DNA of 64,000 nt from Dipodascopsis uninucleata var. uninucleata (GCA_030568195.1 JAJLTO010000003.1:766501-830500); one strand, 5' to 3'; counted from the first letter of the stretch, positions 53,023 to 64,000 are shown. Translations and numbers: made by a program. Notes: a model not told the origin generated them from the letters alone.

Positions 53023-54765
53023 ATGGAGCGTGATATAGAAAAAGAAGCAAGCCAAGATCCTTACGAGATTGGGCAAATGGCCTGCGTTCGACATGTACAG
53101 CACTCTGCGTTGGACGCTGTTTTGACTCCAACGGTGTCAAAAGAAGCCGCTCACTATGAGTTGACTGATTTGAATATGGCTGCAGATTTCGCACAAGACG
53201 ATGAGGAGGATTCCGTGGTCCTTGAGCGAATGAGGTCAGAGCGCTCAATCGAGTACGAGACCGTAGGTGGTAAGCCATTGTATCATATTCCAGATTCGAG
53301 CCTGCCCTCATTTGGCTTGAACAAAGATTATCCACCTTTAATTGAAAAAGAGCGCTATGTTGTTGAGTTCTGTGGGCCCGATGACCCAGATCACCCCCAG
53401 AACTATGAGGTACAGAAAAAACTAAGAATTACGGGCCTTTTGGGATTTACAACACTCATCGTCGCTTGGGCTTCTTCAATTTACGCGTCAGCTGCTGCTG
53501 AGATAGCGAAAGAATATCATATTGGTATCACAGTTTCTATCCTCGGAGTGTCTCTATATGTCCTTGGGTTTGCATCAGGCCCTCTCATGTGGGCTCCTTT
53601 TTCTGAGCTAAGAGGTAGACGAGTTCCACTCCTTATTGGAATATTTGGATTTGCAGTATTCAATACCGCAGTGGCTACAGCAAAAGACATACAAACCATC
53701 ATGATTTGCAGATTTTTTGCTGGATTCAGTGGTGCAAGTTGCGTAACACTGGTTCCTGCAGTTATTGGCGACGTGTGCAGCAACAGATGGCGGGGAACCT
53801 CTATGGCTCTATTCGTCGCTGCTGTCATGTGTGGTCCCTTCTTTGCTCCAGTTCTAGGCGGCTTTATAGTCAAAAGACTAGGCTGGAGATGGACAGAATA
53901 CGTTACCAGTATTTTCGCATGGTTTTGTTTCTGCAGCGCTCTATTTTTGCTTGAAGAAACATACCCACCAGCAATTCTAGTTTCTAAAGCATCTAGACTT
54001 CGACTTCTTACAAGAAACTGGGCAATTCATGCGCGACAGGAAACTGTTGAACTCAATATGAAAGAATTATTCGAAAAGAATTTTAGTCGACCTATACGAA
54101 TGTTGGTGCAAGAGCCAATTCTGTTACTCGTCACTATGTATACCTCCTTCATCTACGGTATACTTTACTTAATGCTGGAGGCATTTCCTATCATATTTAT
54201 CGAAGGCTATGGAATGAGTACTACTGTAGGAGAGCTACCATATCTTGGTATGGTAGTAGGCGAGGCTATTGGGTGCTGTATTTTCTTACTCTTTGAGCCC
54301 TATACTATTAGAATGATCGAACAGAATGGCGGAAAACCGGTACCTGAAAATAGATTGCTTCCCGCTATGATAGGCTCAATTGACTTTACCATTGGTATGC
54401 TCTGGTTAACGTGGACTGGTGCATATCACGATTCTGTCCCATGGATTGTTCCGACGCTTAGTGGTATTTTTATTGGCTCTAGTATCATCCTGCTATTCTT
54501 GAGTCTCTTCAACTTTATTCTGGAGTCCTACTTGACATTTGCTGCTTCTGCAATTGCAGCTAATACTATTGTTAGATCTGCATTTGCGGCCGGTTTCCCT
54601 CTATTTGCAAATGGCATGTTCCACAACCTAAAAACTCAATGGGCAGGCACGCTTTTAGGATGCATTGGCTTTGCTATGATCCCGGTGCCATTTATTTTCT
54701 ATAAATACGGCAGCCGACTCCGCAAATATTCACGTTTTTCACCACAGCCTGCTATGAAGTCTTAA
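53023..54765 (+). CDS. MFS DHA1-type multidrug/polyamine exporter (TPO1-like)
   Basis: Single exon, 580 residues. A hydrophilic N-terminus of about 140 residues is followed by 12 predicted transmembrane helices. Diagnostic features: VEFCGPDDPDHPQNY before TM1 (the typical fungal drug-transporter lead-in), motif A SELRGRRVPLLIG between TM2 and TM3, RFFAGFSGASCVTLVPAVIGDV and GPFFAPVLGGFI (motif C region) in TM4-TM5, and WRWTEYVTSIFA. The family includes Tpo1-4, Flr1 and related plasma membrane H+ antiporters exporting polyamines or drugs. Substrate cannot be read from the sequence. It is separated from SVF1 by 556 bp on the same strand. Confidence 0.88.
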   Translation: MERDIEKEASQDPYEIGQMACVRHVQHSALDAVLTPTVSKEAAHYELTDLNMAADFAQDDEEDSVVLERMRSERSIEYETVGGKPLYHIPDSSLPSFGLNKDYPPLIEKERYVVEFCGPDDPDHPQNYEVQKKLRITGLLGFTTLIVAWASSIYASAAAEIAKEYHIGITVSILGVSLYVLGFASGPLMWAPFSELRGRRVPLLIGIFGFAVFNTAVATAKDIQTIMICRFFAGFSGASCVTLVPAVIGDVCSNRWRGTSMALFVAAVMCGPFFAPVLGGFIVKRLGWRWTEYVTSIFAWFCFCSALFLLEETYPPAILVSKASRLRLLTRNWAIHARQETVELNMKELFEKNFSRPIRMLVQEPILLLVTMYTSFIYGILYLMLEAFPIIFIEGYGMSTTVGELPYLGMVVGEAIGCCIFLLFEPYTIRMIEQNGGKPVPENRLLPAMIGSIDFTIGMLWLTWTGAYHDSVPWIVPTLSGIFIGSSIILLFLSLFNFILESYLTFAASAIAANTIVRSAFAAGFPLFANGMFHNLKTQWAGTLLGCIGFAMIPVPFIFYKYGSRLRKYSRFSPQPAMKS

Positions 54766-55321
54766 TGACAGTAAATATGCATTAATGGTCCTTTATGTTT
54801 TTTTTTTAGTAATATTGCACAACTTTTTTTATTGTGGAAGTATCTAGTCCATCAGATATAGTTGTTTCTTTACAGACAATATACCATTATGTCATCGCTT
54901 GCTCACAAATTGATTTCGAGTCATTTTATTAAGGTTTGTTGTTATTATACATCGCGTCACTACTGTCTTCTGCTTGCTTCCGTTTAGTCGGGTAATATTA
55001 CAGCCATAATATAGCCACATAATATGGCGGTGCGTGCTACGATAACAAAATTAAGAGAAACTTTCCGGAATATGGTAACCAAAATAAATTGTAAACACCA
55101 TCGCCATCGTCATAATTTATCATCACTCCAGTATAAGTCTCGGTCTGAAGTTTGACATCGTAATTTCTCTCAAAACTTCAGTTGTCCTTTAATAACTGCC
55201 TTTACAAAGCGGTGCGACCTAACAATAGACCAAAACTTACACAAAATTCACAAATTCTAGAAGGCATTAGTCTCAGGTATTTTAATCTGAAATTTATTAA
55301 TCCCCAATCTATAGTTAAAAG
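54766..55321. other. Intergenic MFS to SVF1
   Basis: 556 bp with the MFS 3' UTR and SVF1 promoter. No other signal. Confidence 0.4.
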
Positions 55322-56847
55322 ATGTTGAAGTGGGTACAATCAGGGTGAGTTTTAATTTTCGTATATTTTATGGGGCATCTTCATCTATTCGACTGCATCC
55401 AATGTCTAGAGAGCTGAGAAAGTCGGATAAGAATCTGCAGGGAAAAATACTACTAGTGAAATAAAAGTCATGATATCTTCAGAATATTATTGATGAAATT
55501 AAGATAAGCATGATAGTGTTGATGGAAAACATGCCTTGCTAGAGACAATGAGCTACACAGAGAGTAGCAGATTCTAAATGCTAAGGAACGAGACGCTAGT
55601 GACATGAAACAAGATGATAATATATGGAATATGTTTGTAATTGAGTAGCAGAATCTACTAGAGTAAAATTGCTGAAATGTTTCGTCATCTTCGCTGATAT
55701 ATTAACTCTTTACTGTTATCTATATAGTCTTTCCGCGGTCGCAGGAACAGCAGAGCCTATTTATGGTCCAGAAGCCTTACATTCAGTCACAAAGCAAGTT
55801 GCTGAAGGCGAGAATCCATTTTCTGAAGTAACTAAGGAGGATCTCGAATGGCGTAACCTGTCGTACACTAATGTTGAGACTCAAACCTTTTATTTGACTA
55901 CTACTACCGGCCATATTTGCTTTGTCCAAGTTATTCTCTCCAACTTGGCTGGAATTCACACTACAGCACAATTTACATGCAGAATTTATCACCCAGATAA
56001 GCCAGAGGAGTCAGTCTGGACGTCTACTCACTTGAATGAGTTTCAAGTTAGCGAGAACAAGCTTAATTTCAGTGCTGATAATCTTTCAATTCAGTTGTCT
56101 GATGACTTGAAAACATACACGATTAAATCCCGAGTCAATGACAAGTCCCTTGTTGATATAGTTATTACTAGAGAGGCTCCAGGCTTCAAGGTCGGTAAGG
56201 ATGGTACTACCAAGTTTGGTACAGATATCCAAAATCCGTGGGGTTCTATGCGTCATGTTTTTTGGCCCAGAGCAACTGTAACTGGTAAGATCTCCGTTAA
56301 CGGAAAGGAATTGGAAGTTTCTGGACATGCGATGTATGTCATGGCACTTCAAGGCATGAAGCCTCATCATGCTGCTGCGAGATGGAACTTTGTGAACTTT
56401 CAAGGGCCAACTACGTCTGCTGTCATGATGGAGTTTACTACCCCACCAAGTTATGGTTCACAGACCGTCAATGTTGGTGCGATTGCTAGAAATGATCAGC
56501 TTCTTGGAGCTACTATTTTCAACAGTGCTGAGCATACTAAGGTCAAATCTGACGACGCAAATGGCTGGCCAGAACCTACTGATATTAAATTTGTTTGGAA
56601 GGGAAAGTCACCTGATAATGCTACCGAAGTAGAAGCTACTGTTGAGGGCTCTATTCCAAATCTAGTCGAGAGAGTTGATGTTATGGCTGAGATACCAGCA
56701 TTTGTCAAGAAGGTCGTTGCGGGTGTTGCTGGAACTAAGCCCTACATCTACCAGTACTCTAATCCGCAGTCTATTAAAGTCACGTTCGGTGATGAGACAT
56801 ATGAGGAAGCTGGCCATATGTACAACGAGGCCACTTTCATCTGCTAA
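55322..56847 (+). CDS. SVF1: Svf1-like survival factor, 2 exons
   Basis: Exon 1 (55322-55344) encodes MLKWVQS plus two bases. A 383 nt intron (GTGAGT...TATATAG) leads to exon 2 (55728-56847), giving 380 residues. The junction restores SG-LSAVAGTAEPIYGPEALHSV, the conserved start of Svf1. Two lipocalin-like domains follow, with SNLAGIHTTAQFTCRIYHP, NPWGSMRHVFWPRA and the C-terminal EEAGHMYNEATFIC. The first 20 residues form the amphipathic helix that targets Svf1 to Golgi and other membranes. Svf1 protects from oxidative stress and supports sphingolipid (ceramide) transport. The un-spliced reading starting at 55669 would lose that conserved N-terminus. Confidence 0.92.
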
Positions 56848-57884
56848 ATTGTCTTTGCTATATTGTCAGTTGTTATCATGTTTGTGTTTTTTCTTTGGTT
56901 TTTGTTAAATATTTGAATATTTGCCGCAGACAGAATCTTTTAATTAATCGCATCTTTTGAATTAAGCAAAGCGAGAGAATGTTAAAGTGAATTTAATATG
57001 ACATGGACGGCCAGATTATGTGGAACAACACGGACACTTTCTGAATTGTATGAGATTTTTGTGGTTGTTGTATTACTGTTTTAATTTGGTTTCTCTCAAA
57101 TGACTTGCACATATATTATATCCTGATAGCCTTCTTGATGTAACCAAGATTATATTTATTGTAGTCATGGCTCGTATTGAAGGGTTATTGTAGCTACATA
57201 ATGTTTTAATGATATATTTGGATCTAACAGTTGGCTAATTCTCATATTTCCCTTTTTCCGTATCAGTTTACCAGAAGGATACAATTAATAAAATATTGAA
57301 TTATATTGTATTGACAAGTCATAATTTTATGGCATAAATTTATATTATCAAAATAATTACAATAAAATATCCCAAATACTTCGTTACAGAAGAACAGTAT
57401 GACATATGAAATGATAAGAAGTATGACATAGCATCTTAACATAACGTACTACTTAAAACGTAGCTGAGTTAGAAAACATACATAATCGACTGAACAAAAA
57501 CCTTGGACCAAAATCTCGGTCATAATAACATCAATCACTGAGATTTCATAAAAAGATAAAAAATATTTAGATCAGAAACTATTGACACTTCTTGGCTCAT
57601 TCAAAGAGAACGAATAAAGAGCTGCTGATATTTACTTTTAGCAGAATTTTCTAGTCTCTGAATATCATATTCAACAAATATTCTGACAAAACCTTCCGAA
57701 CAATACACAAAGTTCAAACGAAATAAGCATTATAGTTACCAACTCTTACTTATAGAGTAAAAATACAAATATTTAGTATATCAATAATTGATATAAATAA
57801 TAAGTAGCCAAAAATTGTAGTATATATATATATATATATATATAACATTAAATATTTAGAAGTATGAACATAGTAGAAACAAAA
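56848..57884. other. Convergent 3' region SVF1 / bHLH gene
   Basis: 1037 bp AT-rich, ending in a dinucleotide repeat. No gene seen. Confidence 0.45.
57821..57844. repeat. (TA)12 microsatellite
   Basis: A perfect run of 24 alternating T and A bases in the 3' region of the bHLH gene. Confidence 0.95.
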
Positions 57885-59633
57885 TCATGCATCAGCCTTC
57901 AGTTCTAAATTCATCGTCTCAGAAGACTTTCCATCTGAAGCAGATCCATCCTTACTTCGTTCAATCGCCAAGTCGTTTCTCGTATCTTTTAGACGTCGTT
58001 TCAGCGTATCAATGCGACCTTGCAGTTTTTTGATATATTCAATAGCAAGTTCAACAGTGTTGGCCTTAGAGCATTGTTGCGGAACTGGGGGCATCGCGTT
58101 ATCCTCTGATTCATCTTCTGAGACAGGAGCATTAAAATTTTCAACCAGTAACTGATTCAGCTCAGACAAAGCATTATTAATTCTGTTACGACGACCCTGC
58201 TCCGCTATTTTGTGAGAAGTTCTCTTAGATGTCAGATTTATACTCAGTTGCTCAGGATAAGAAAGGCCCAATTGCGAATGCTTTCCTTCGAGTATATTCT
58301 GATAGTTTGATTTAGAAGCAAGCAGTTGAGAAGCAGCTTCTACACCACTAGGTAACAGAGGCATCAAGTTAGGAGAAATTTTTGGCTTGATATTTGGTGA
58401 TATCGGTACACTTCCAGTTCGTGACCGCATAGGTTTAACTGGTCGCACAGGCCCTAAGGCAGGTGACTTTGCCGGTGGAGGGGCACTTCCTGACATATCA
58501 GTCGAAACAGTTGGACGAATAGGTCTTTGTAATGATGTGCCAATCTGCTTCCCGTCTCCACCGTCCTTACTCTGCGACTGCTGTTGTATTTGCAACTGCA
58601 TTTGCATCTGTAGTTGTTGCTTCTGCTGCAATTGTGCAACGTTTTCTATGATAACATCAGCGTCTTCAGGACTACTGTTCTCTGGTACCTTGTACTGCGC
58701 ACGACTAAGGTTCATCAAACTTGATGGTGTTACCGGTGCAAGGCGTCGCTGAGTACGAATACCATTGCCTGATGCTTGAATAGGATTCGTAGACGAACTT
58801 GTACTGGGTACTGGTGGAGGAGCCATATCAGACTGAGTAGAAGATGGAACAACTGACATTAGTGGCTCTGGCGATATACTGTCAGACGAAGAGACATCTT
58901 CAGAAGGTTGAATAAATGCAGTCGTAGCTCTCCGTTTTGTCAAACGCAGAGAAGAAGCAGCTTGAGACTTAGGACTTAATCCTATCTGCGGAGAAGAAAG
59001 TACTCCGCCAGGTTGTCGTAATCTAGCGTAGTCTGCATTATTGGGAGAACCTGCACTGCTGCTGTTTAAAGGATATGATTGAGCCTCTAGCGCGGGTGAA
59101 GTCAAAGGACTGAAATATGTCGAACTAGTGTGATAACTAATCTCTTTGTTGTTCATAGATTTGTCCAGAGGAGTAACCGCTGGTGAAAGTAAAGGTGTGA
59201 ACATGAGATCTTCACGGCCCATTGCTTCATTCATGCTCGAAGGTGACGGGAATACAGAAGTATTAACACCACTGTTACCAAACACAAGATCAAGTGAGGT
59301 CGGCGTGGGTGGGACAGTTGCAGACTTTCCACCATGGCTACTCATATCCTGATTGTGAAATTCTTTACCACGTACTGGTTGGTCGTGTTGGCGTTGCTGG
59401 TGGTGATTGTGTTGCTGCTCATGCTCGAACTGCTGGTGCTGATCATGATGCCGCTCACCCATGCCACTCATATTGAAATCAAAGACTGAGAGATCTAGAT
59501 TGATATCCGTAACATCTATAAATGGAGCAAACTCGCTGTCATCATGATTGACTTGACTAGCGTCATGACGTTGCATTTCATAACTTCGCTCATTTCCGTT
59601 TGGCGCGTCCCAAGGAGCCTGGTTATTCTCCAT
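57885..59633 (-). CDS. bHLH transcription factor, PHO4/NUC-1/PalcA-like
   Basis: Single exon, 582 residues. Residues 1-460 are low-complexity (Gln, Ser, Pro-rich, activation-domain-like). At about 466-545 lies SKRTSHKIAEQGRRNRINNALSELNQLL (basic region and helix 1), then an unusually long acidic loop of about 25 residues, then CSKANTVELAIEYIKKLQGRIDTL (helix 2) with a short zipper-like extension. The His/Glu/Arg basic-region triad predicts binding to CACGTG-type E-boxes. The sequence is closest to the Pho4/NUC-1/PalcA group that controls the phosphate-starvation regulon. The long loop is also seen in that group. Target genes were not looked for. Confidence 0.83.
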   Translation of the reverse strand: MENNQAPWDAPNGNERSYEMQRHDASQVNHDDSEFAPFIDVTDINLDLSVFDFNMSGMGERHHDQHQQFEHEQQHNHHQQRQHDQPVRGKEFHNQDMSSHGGKSATVPPTPTSLDLVFGNSGVNTSVFPSPSSMNEAMGREDLMFTPLLSPAVTPLDKSMNNKEISYHTSSTYFSPLTSPALEAQSYPLNSSSAGSPNNADYARLRQPGGVLSSPQIGLSPKSQAASSLRLTKRRATTAFIQPSEDVSSSDSISPEPLMSVVPSSTQSDMAPPPVPSTSSSTNPIQASGNGIRTQRRLAPVTPSSLMNLSRAQYKVPENSSPEDADVIIENVAQLQQKQQLQMQMQLQIQQQSQSKDGGDGKQIGTSLQRPIRPTVSTDMSGSAPPPAKSPALGPVRPVKPMRSRTGSVPISPNIKPKISPNLMPLLPSGVEAASQLLASKSNYQNILEGKHSQLGLSYPEQLSINLTSKRTSHKIAEQGRRNRINNALSELNQLLVENFNAPVSEDESEDNAMPPVPQQCSKANTVELAIEYIKKLQGRIDTLKRRLKDTRNDLAIERSKDGSASDGKSSETMNLELKADA

Positions 59634-60463
59634 TTCACAATGTCACAACACTACTAAATATAATGATAATAATTATTTACTTCTTTCCCTTGCTGCGATG
59701 AAGTTCCAGCAAAAGACTAATCTAGTATCCAAAAACTCAGCGCACTGCTTGACATAGACTCTCTAAACAAGAAAAATTGGCTGAAATTTTCACTACACTT
59801 CCAAATACAAACGGCCCACTCTAGCGAAACAGTTGAACTGTCTATTGAAACGCAACCTCAAGATATCCGCGTTCCAATCGATTCCTATTGATGAGAAATA
59901 ATTCTCAGATAGTAACTCCGACTCGCCTTTTATGTCGTAGGATGAGATATATCTCCAAGTAATTGAAGTTCTTACTTCCGTTAGCTATCTTAGGTCCTGA
60001 TAGAATAGATGGAGACTAATATTCATTAATGTAGAGGGCGGCGGATAGGTTTACCCTCTTTTAGAGTTAGGCATCGTCGTATATAACTCTTTTTATCCAA
60101 CTGGTTCTTCGATACTTTACCTAAATGAATGCGACTCTCGATGACTTACCCACATTTAGTATAGCGTGTAAACCTTGCTTATATGTTTTCATCAAATGCT
60201 TATATAATTTTGATACAGCAGCAAAAGAAAAATCATTACCCGGATAAAAGGAAAATTTCCTCCAGATGAACATAGATCTGTGACTTGAAATGCAGTTGAA
60301 CAGTGAAAGGCGAGGAAGCAACCGGCAGGATTTACAGAAACGAGCAACTGGAGAGAAAGGTTATTTTACCTTGGAACAGGAGGTAGACGTTTGAGAGCCT
60401 ATTGACTACTGGTGAGTAGTCTTTGATCTATAGCAGGTAATATATTATCTTGTTAGCGGAGTG
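59634..60463. promoter_or_regulatory. Divergent intergenic, bHLH / RRP46
   Basis: 830 bp between divergent starts. No coding frame or element recognised. Confidence 0.4.
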
Positions 60464-61405
60464 ATGATGGAAACGGACTCTCGTTACACAGTAGTGCCCT
60501 TAACAGAGGCATCTACAACTCAATCGTTCTTATATCGAGCAGACGGATCCGCCTCGTGGACAATCGGAAATGCTAGTTTTATAGCTTCCGTTTCAGGTCC
60601 AATGGAAGTCCAAAAGCGAGATGAAATTCCTGATATTGCATACATTGAAATGATCGTTCGACCTGATGTTGGAGTTACGTGTAAGTTTTGAGAAAAAATT
60701 TGATGTTCCTGCAGGATCAGATCATGGTATGAATCTAGTAAACTAACAGGGCAACTTGTAGCTCCTAGAGAGCAGTTTCTCGAAGACAGAATACGACGGA
60801 CCATAAGTCCTGTCATTCTACTTGAACAACATCCGCGAACTCTTATTCAGATTGTCGTTCAAATAGTTCAATCTGGAGATATCAAGAATATTGTGAGAAA
60901 GCCTTTTTGTTAAAATTGTGTACTTTATACCAGCATTGCTAGATGGTCTGGTTGGGACCCATAGCACAAGTTCTAGTTGACCGACGCTTCAAGGAATTTA
61001 CTAATGCAGTTCCACAATTAGAATACTTTAGCGCTCTCTGGCGGAATAAATGCTACATTCATGGCTCTGTTGGATGCGGGCATCCCATTACGGTCTACGA
61101 TATCAGCATGTAGTGTTATAGTAGTCGATGGCGAAGATAATGATAAGAAGACTATCTTAGTTAACCCTGAGAAGCGGGAACTAGAAAAATATGAAAATAA
61201 GATATCATCCCATCATACGATTGCGTACGAACTGAAAGGCGGCAAAATTGAGCGGTTATTACTTAGCGAGAGTAGTGGAAAGTTCACCAACAAGATTTTA
61301 TTCGATTGCTATGACATTGCAAGTGAAGTCTGTGTAAATACGAATCAGACAATGAGAAATACGGTCGCAAAGGCTGTTGAACAATGGAGCAAATGGAAAC
61401 AGTAA
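60464..61405 (+). CDS. RRP46: Exosome core subunit Rrp46 (RNase PH-like), 3 exons
   Basis: Proposed exons 60464-60680, 60762-60892 and 61022-61405 give 243 residues (fungal Rrp46 about 223-235). The first junction yields RPDVGVT-SPREQFLEDRIRRT. The core signature includes YRADGSASWTIGNASFIASVSGPMEV near 25-50 and LLEQHPRTLIQIVVQIV. The last exon begins NTLALSGGINATFMALLDAGIPLRST, the conserved RNase PH helix region. Rrp46 is one of six structural ring subunits of the RNA exosome, catalytically inactive in most eukaryotes. The second intron (129 nt) is placed by frame and by an ATTAG acceptor. Its exact donor (GTGAGA) is less certain than the others. Confidence 0.88.
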
Positions 61406-61962
61406 TAAAGATCAAAACTATAGATTAAAAACCTATAGATTCATGTATATATCCTTCATTATCTTATTGGGTTCAGATGGAATAGATAGAATAATCGTGG
61501 TAGATGATAGACGTTGTAATTGTAAAAAAGTAATAGCGTGTTATATATATACTAGTCTAAAATGCCAAAGCTAAAAAATTATTGAAATGAATACTCTTTG
61601 ATCTCATTTCCAACCCTGTAATTCATTGAGTAGACCTTTCCAGAGAACGCTACGTTCATGCGTAGCCTGAAATTAATTAGGCCCTCTCATATTATAGCAC
61701 GAAGAGATACACCTTGAAATGTAGATTTGGCATATAAACAAATTCAATCAAGATCTTGCAAAGTTAAAGATTGCCGTCTATCAACTTAGTAGTGTCTATC
61801 ATCTTGTCCACGTCAGTTCTTTGTTCCTAATAAGCGAGATTGGCGATTTGAATAAAGCAAGTAACTAATAGCCATTAACTACCAAGAGCCTGAGATCTCG
61901 ATAGCTAAAGTTACATGCTGAAAAATGGAACTGAACTTGATGCGGAATAAACGGAAGGAAAT
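61406..61962. other. Convergent 3' region RRP46 / ARE-type gene
   Basis: 557 bp AT-rich. Nothing recognised. Confidence 0.4.
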
Positions 61963-63825
61963 CTAAAACGTAAGGTAAAGTGTACACATCATAGACGGAC
62001 CAGCACAAATTCCGAACCAGAATATAACGTTTCCTAGCGTTGGTCGATTTGCCAGGAATTTAGTTTTTGATAATGCAACTAGCGGAAGTTGAAACATCTG
62101 TAGGCAAAGTAAATAGCCTCTAAGTTTCTTAAAAATTACAAACATGACCAGTTCGTGAATAACTGAAGACAGCAAAAAAGTAATGATTGTTGCCGAACCC
62201 TTGGAAACTTGAAAGGCAGAAATACTGCTATGGTAAACGTGTCGCAAAAGGAAATGGTGCACAGGAATGTTCCAATCTCGGGCAAAGTTATCCCATCGAA
62301 CGGAATTCCACCAAGGACCATAAAAAGAACGATCTGCAAAGCGAGTGAGCTCTGCAAGCGCATTTAAAATAGCATCCCAGATCAGGTACCACGTCAATAA
62401 ATACATCATAATGAATCTAAAACAAAATACAATGTCAGAAACGAATTTCAATTACGACAAAAATACCTTAATTACTTACGGTGCAACCATATCTATTAGC
62501 AAAAATGGATATTCCATCAGTTTAGTGGTGAAAGGCAGTGATCGAAGCGAAAGTGCATGCATAACCATAGGATAAAAATGCTGTTCGGCAAGAGTGATCA
62601 TCAAGAAAAAAACTCCGAAGATGGCCGCGACTTTCTCAAAAAAATAGCCCCATCTAATTCTCTTGGTTCGAGGATACTCAAGGTCGTAGACAATAGTGGG
62701 AAGCATCATGAAATCAAAGAAATTAGCTAATGTGACATTTTCTGGATACTTGATCTTTCCGCTAATTGTAGACTTCAACTCAGTCTCACAGAACTGGATC
62801 TCATCCAGCAAAAGTTCTTCCTGGTCCTTGGCTTCCTTGGTTTCCTTTTCGGATTTATTTGCTTCCTCTCGTAGACCAACAATTGCCGACTCAAATAATT
62901 CAAGATCTCGACGCACGCCGTCTAGATAACCAAGTGTGAAGCCATAAGAATGCTGCTTCATTAATAGAACAAGAGAATGTAGAGTCAAGAATACTCTTCC
63001 AATCCAAGGATAATCTCTATATATAGGCCAAGTAATCATTCCAATAAGAATAACGCTCTCGTATACAGACTGAATATAGAGACCAGTCTTGTTCCAGCGA
63101 AACTTCTTGTTGGCAATAGCTCGTTGTAGGAACACACTCTCAAAAGTGAGTAAGAAGTAAACAAAATCAGTGAACGCAATCTTAGTGATATCACGCCACA
63201 GAAGCTTCACTACGTTTGTATCGAGGATGTTGCCAGTTCGCTTATAATTCCCCATAAGAGTTCTTACAAAAACCATGAACGTAGCAAGCCAGAAGAGAAC
63301 ATAAAAGCCAGAGAATACAGAGTTTTTACCTGCCTCGCCTTCAAGAATCGTGGTATTCGGCTGAAACTTCACATCATGAAACTTGGGTCTTCGAGCCTTC
63401 CTAGAACGCTTTCCACCGGAATAATAGGTCGCTACTACAGCCTTTTCTGTCGATGGAAAGATCATGTTGTCTTTCTGAAAGTATGAATTACATTAGTGAT
63501 CTGTTCTCGGCTGACCGCTAGCTGGAATGATCCAGAATAAATGTCACGCGTAACAGTCCCATGCACCCACATCACTTACCTCGCATGATAACTTTCTCAA
63601 GTCAACATTTGAATCAGTCTTGTCTTCTTTCAAAGATTCGATCTTATTGGAGCTTGGAGTGCCAGGTTGGTCCCGGTCGGATAGCTCAGCGACGGATAGG
63701 TGCTCGACATACACAGGCCTACTCATCTCCCGAAACTGCCGAAGAGAGTCGGCGCCCTTATTTGCGCTTTCTGGCATACTGAAATCTCCAGTTTGGCTAC
63801 TTGTCTCTATCTCTGTGTTAGTCAT
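61963..63825 (-). CDS. Sterol O-acyltransferase (ACAT/ARE family), 3 exons
   Basis: Exons 63580-63825, 62480-63474 and 61963-62416 join (GTAAGT donors, TTTCAG and TTTAG acceptors) to give 564 residues. This ER MBOAT enzyme esterifies ergosterol with acyl-CoA for lipid droplet storage. A polar N-terminus is followed by RRPKFHDVKFQPNTTILEG (conserved fungal ARE lead-in) and about eight membrane helices. The active-site motif is FYGPWWNSVRWDNFARDWN, then VHHFLLRHVYHSSISAF and catalytic His in SSVIHELVMF, ending GNVIFWFGICAGPSM. The consensus FYxDWWN has Pro instead of Asp. As far as I recall, Pro here occurs in other filamentous ascomycetes, so I do not call it a defect. Confidence 0.93.
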
Positions 63826-64000
63826 TGCGATTTTTTCGTATGTCAGTAGGATTTTGTTGGACTCCTGATTTCACCGTTTAATCTTCGTACACTTGTGGAA
63901 CTTCCACTATTCTATACTAGTTTTGATTAGCCTGACTAGTACAAGTTGATTGAAGCGTGTTCGTATGTCTTAAGAAGCTTGAAGAGCTATGAAGACACTT

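Noticed and set aside
62280-62340. Pro in place of Asp in the FYxDWWN motif of the sterol acyltransferase looked like a loss of function
   Set aside because: The rest of the active site is intact, and Pro at this position is, to my recollection, found in other ascomycete homologues.

Overview
The window is nuclear DNA of an ascomycete fungus with a yeast-sized, moderately AT-rich genome. It carries 23 supported protein-coding genes plus one or two hypothetical ones. About half contain short spliceosomal introns (roughly 45-120 nt, GTAAGT-type donors, CTAAC/CTGAC-like branch sites), mostly crowded at the 5' end. Gene content argues against two familiar models. A complex I subunit (NDUFB3-like), kynurenine monooxygenase and ATP-type PEP carboxykinase argue against Schizosaccharomyces. 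WDR70, complex I and a separate fission-yeast-style myosin regulatory light chain argue against Saccharomyces. A TFIIIA with nine fingers plus one distant finger, a WDR70 homologue and an Rlc1-like light chain fit a non-Schizosaccharomyces Taphrinomycotina or an early-diverging yeast lineage; this placement is inference. No rRNA, tRNA, CRISPR, viral or transposon sequence was found.

Layout. 0-10 kb: a C2H2 transcription factor (-), a 3 kb gap, a DUF676 lipase (+, 3 exons), the spindle-checkpoint kinase MPS1 (-) and a hypothetical protein (-). 10-25 kb: COQ5 (+), a 2.8 kb gap, PEPCK (+), LSM12 (-), WDR70 (+), the CCR4-NOT deadenylase CAF1/POP2 (-), a tandem diverged CAF1-like pseudonuclease (-), and a 62-residue complex I subunit (+). 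25-38.6 kb: a NIPA-like Mg transporter (-), a B-type cyclin (-), a 4.3 kb gene-free gap, a PH-domain protein (+) and a methyltransferase (-). 39-52 kb: a dense block with TFIIIA (-)/RPB6 (+), myosin regulatory light chain (-)/kinesin-5 (+), a two-exon hypothetical gene (-)/BNA4 (+, 6 exons), an ER FKBP ending in KDEL (+), and a mitochondrial membrane protein (-). 53-64 kb: an MFS drug/polyamine exporter (+), SVF1 (+), a PHO4/NUC-1-type bHLH factor (-), exosome RRP46 (+) and an ARE-type sterol O-acyltransferase (-).

These are mostly core cellular genes rather than a cluster. Recurring themes are mitosis (MPS1, cyclin B, kinesin-5, Rlc1), RNA metabolism (CAF1, LSM12, RRP46, TFIIIA, RPB6, WDR70), mitochondrial function (COQ5, NDUFB3, a TMEM70-like protein) and lipids (lipase, SVF1, ARE).

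The most unusual item is the intact-looking, four-exon CAF1 paralogue beside CAF1. It keeps the fold-defining sequence of the N-terminal half of the nuclease domain but has lost the DEDD acids. CAF1 itself has a D-to-E change at its fourth catalytic acid.
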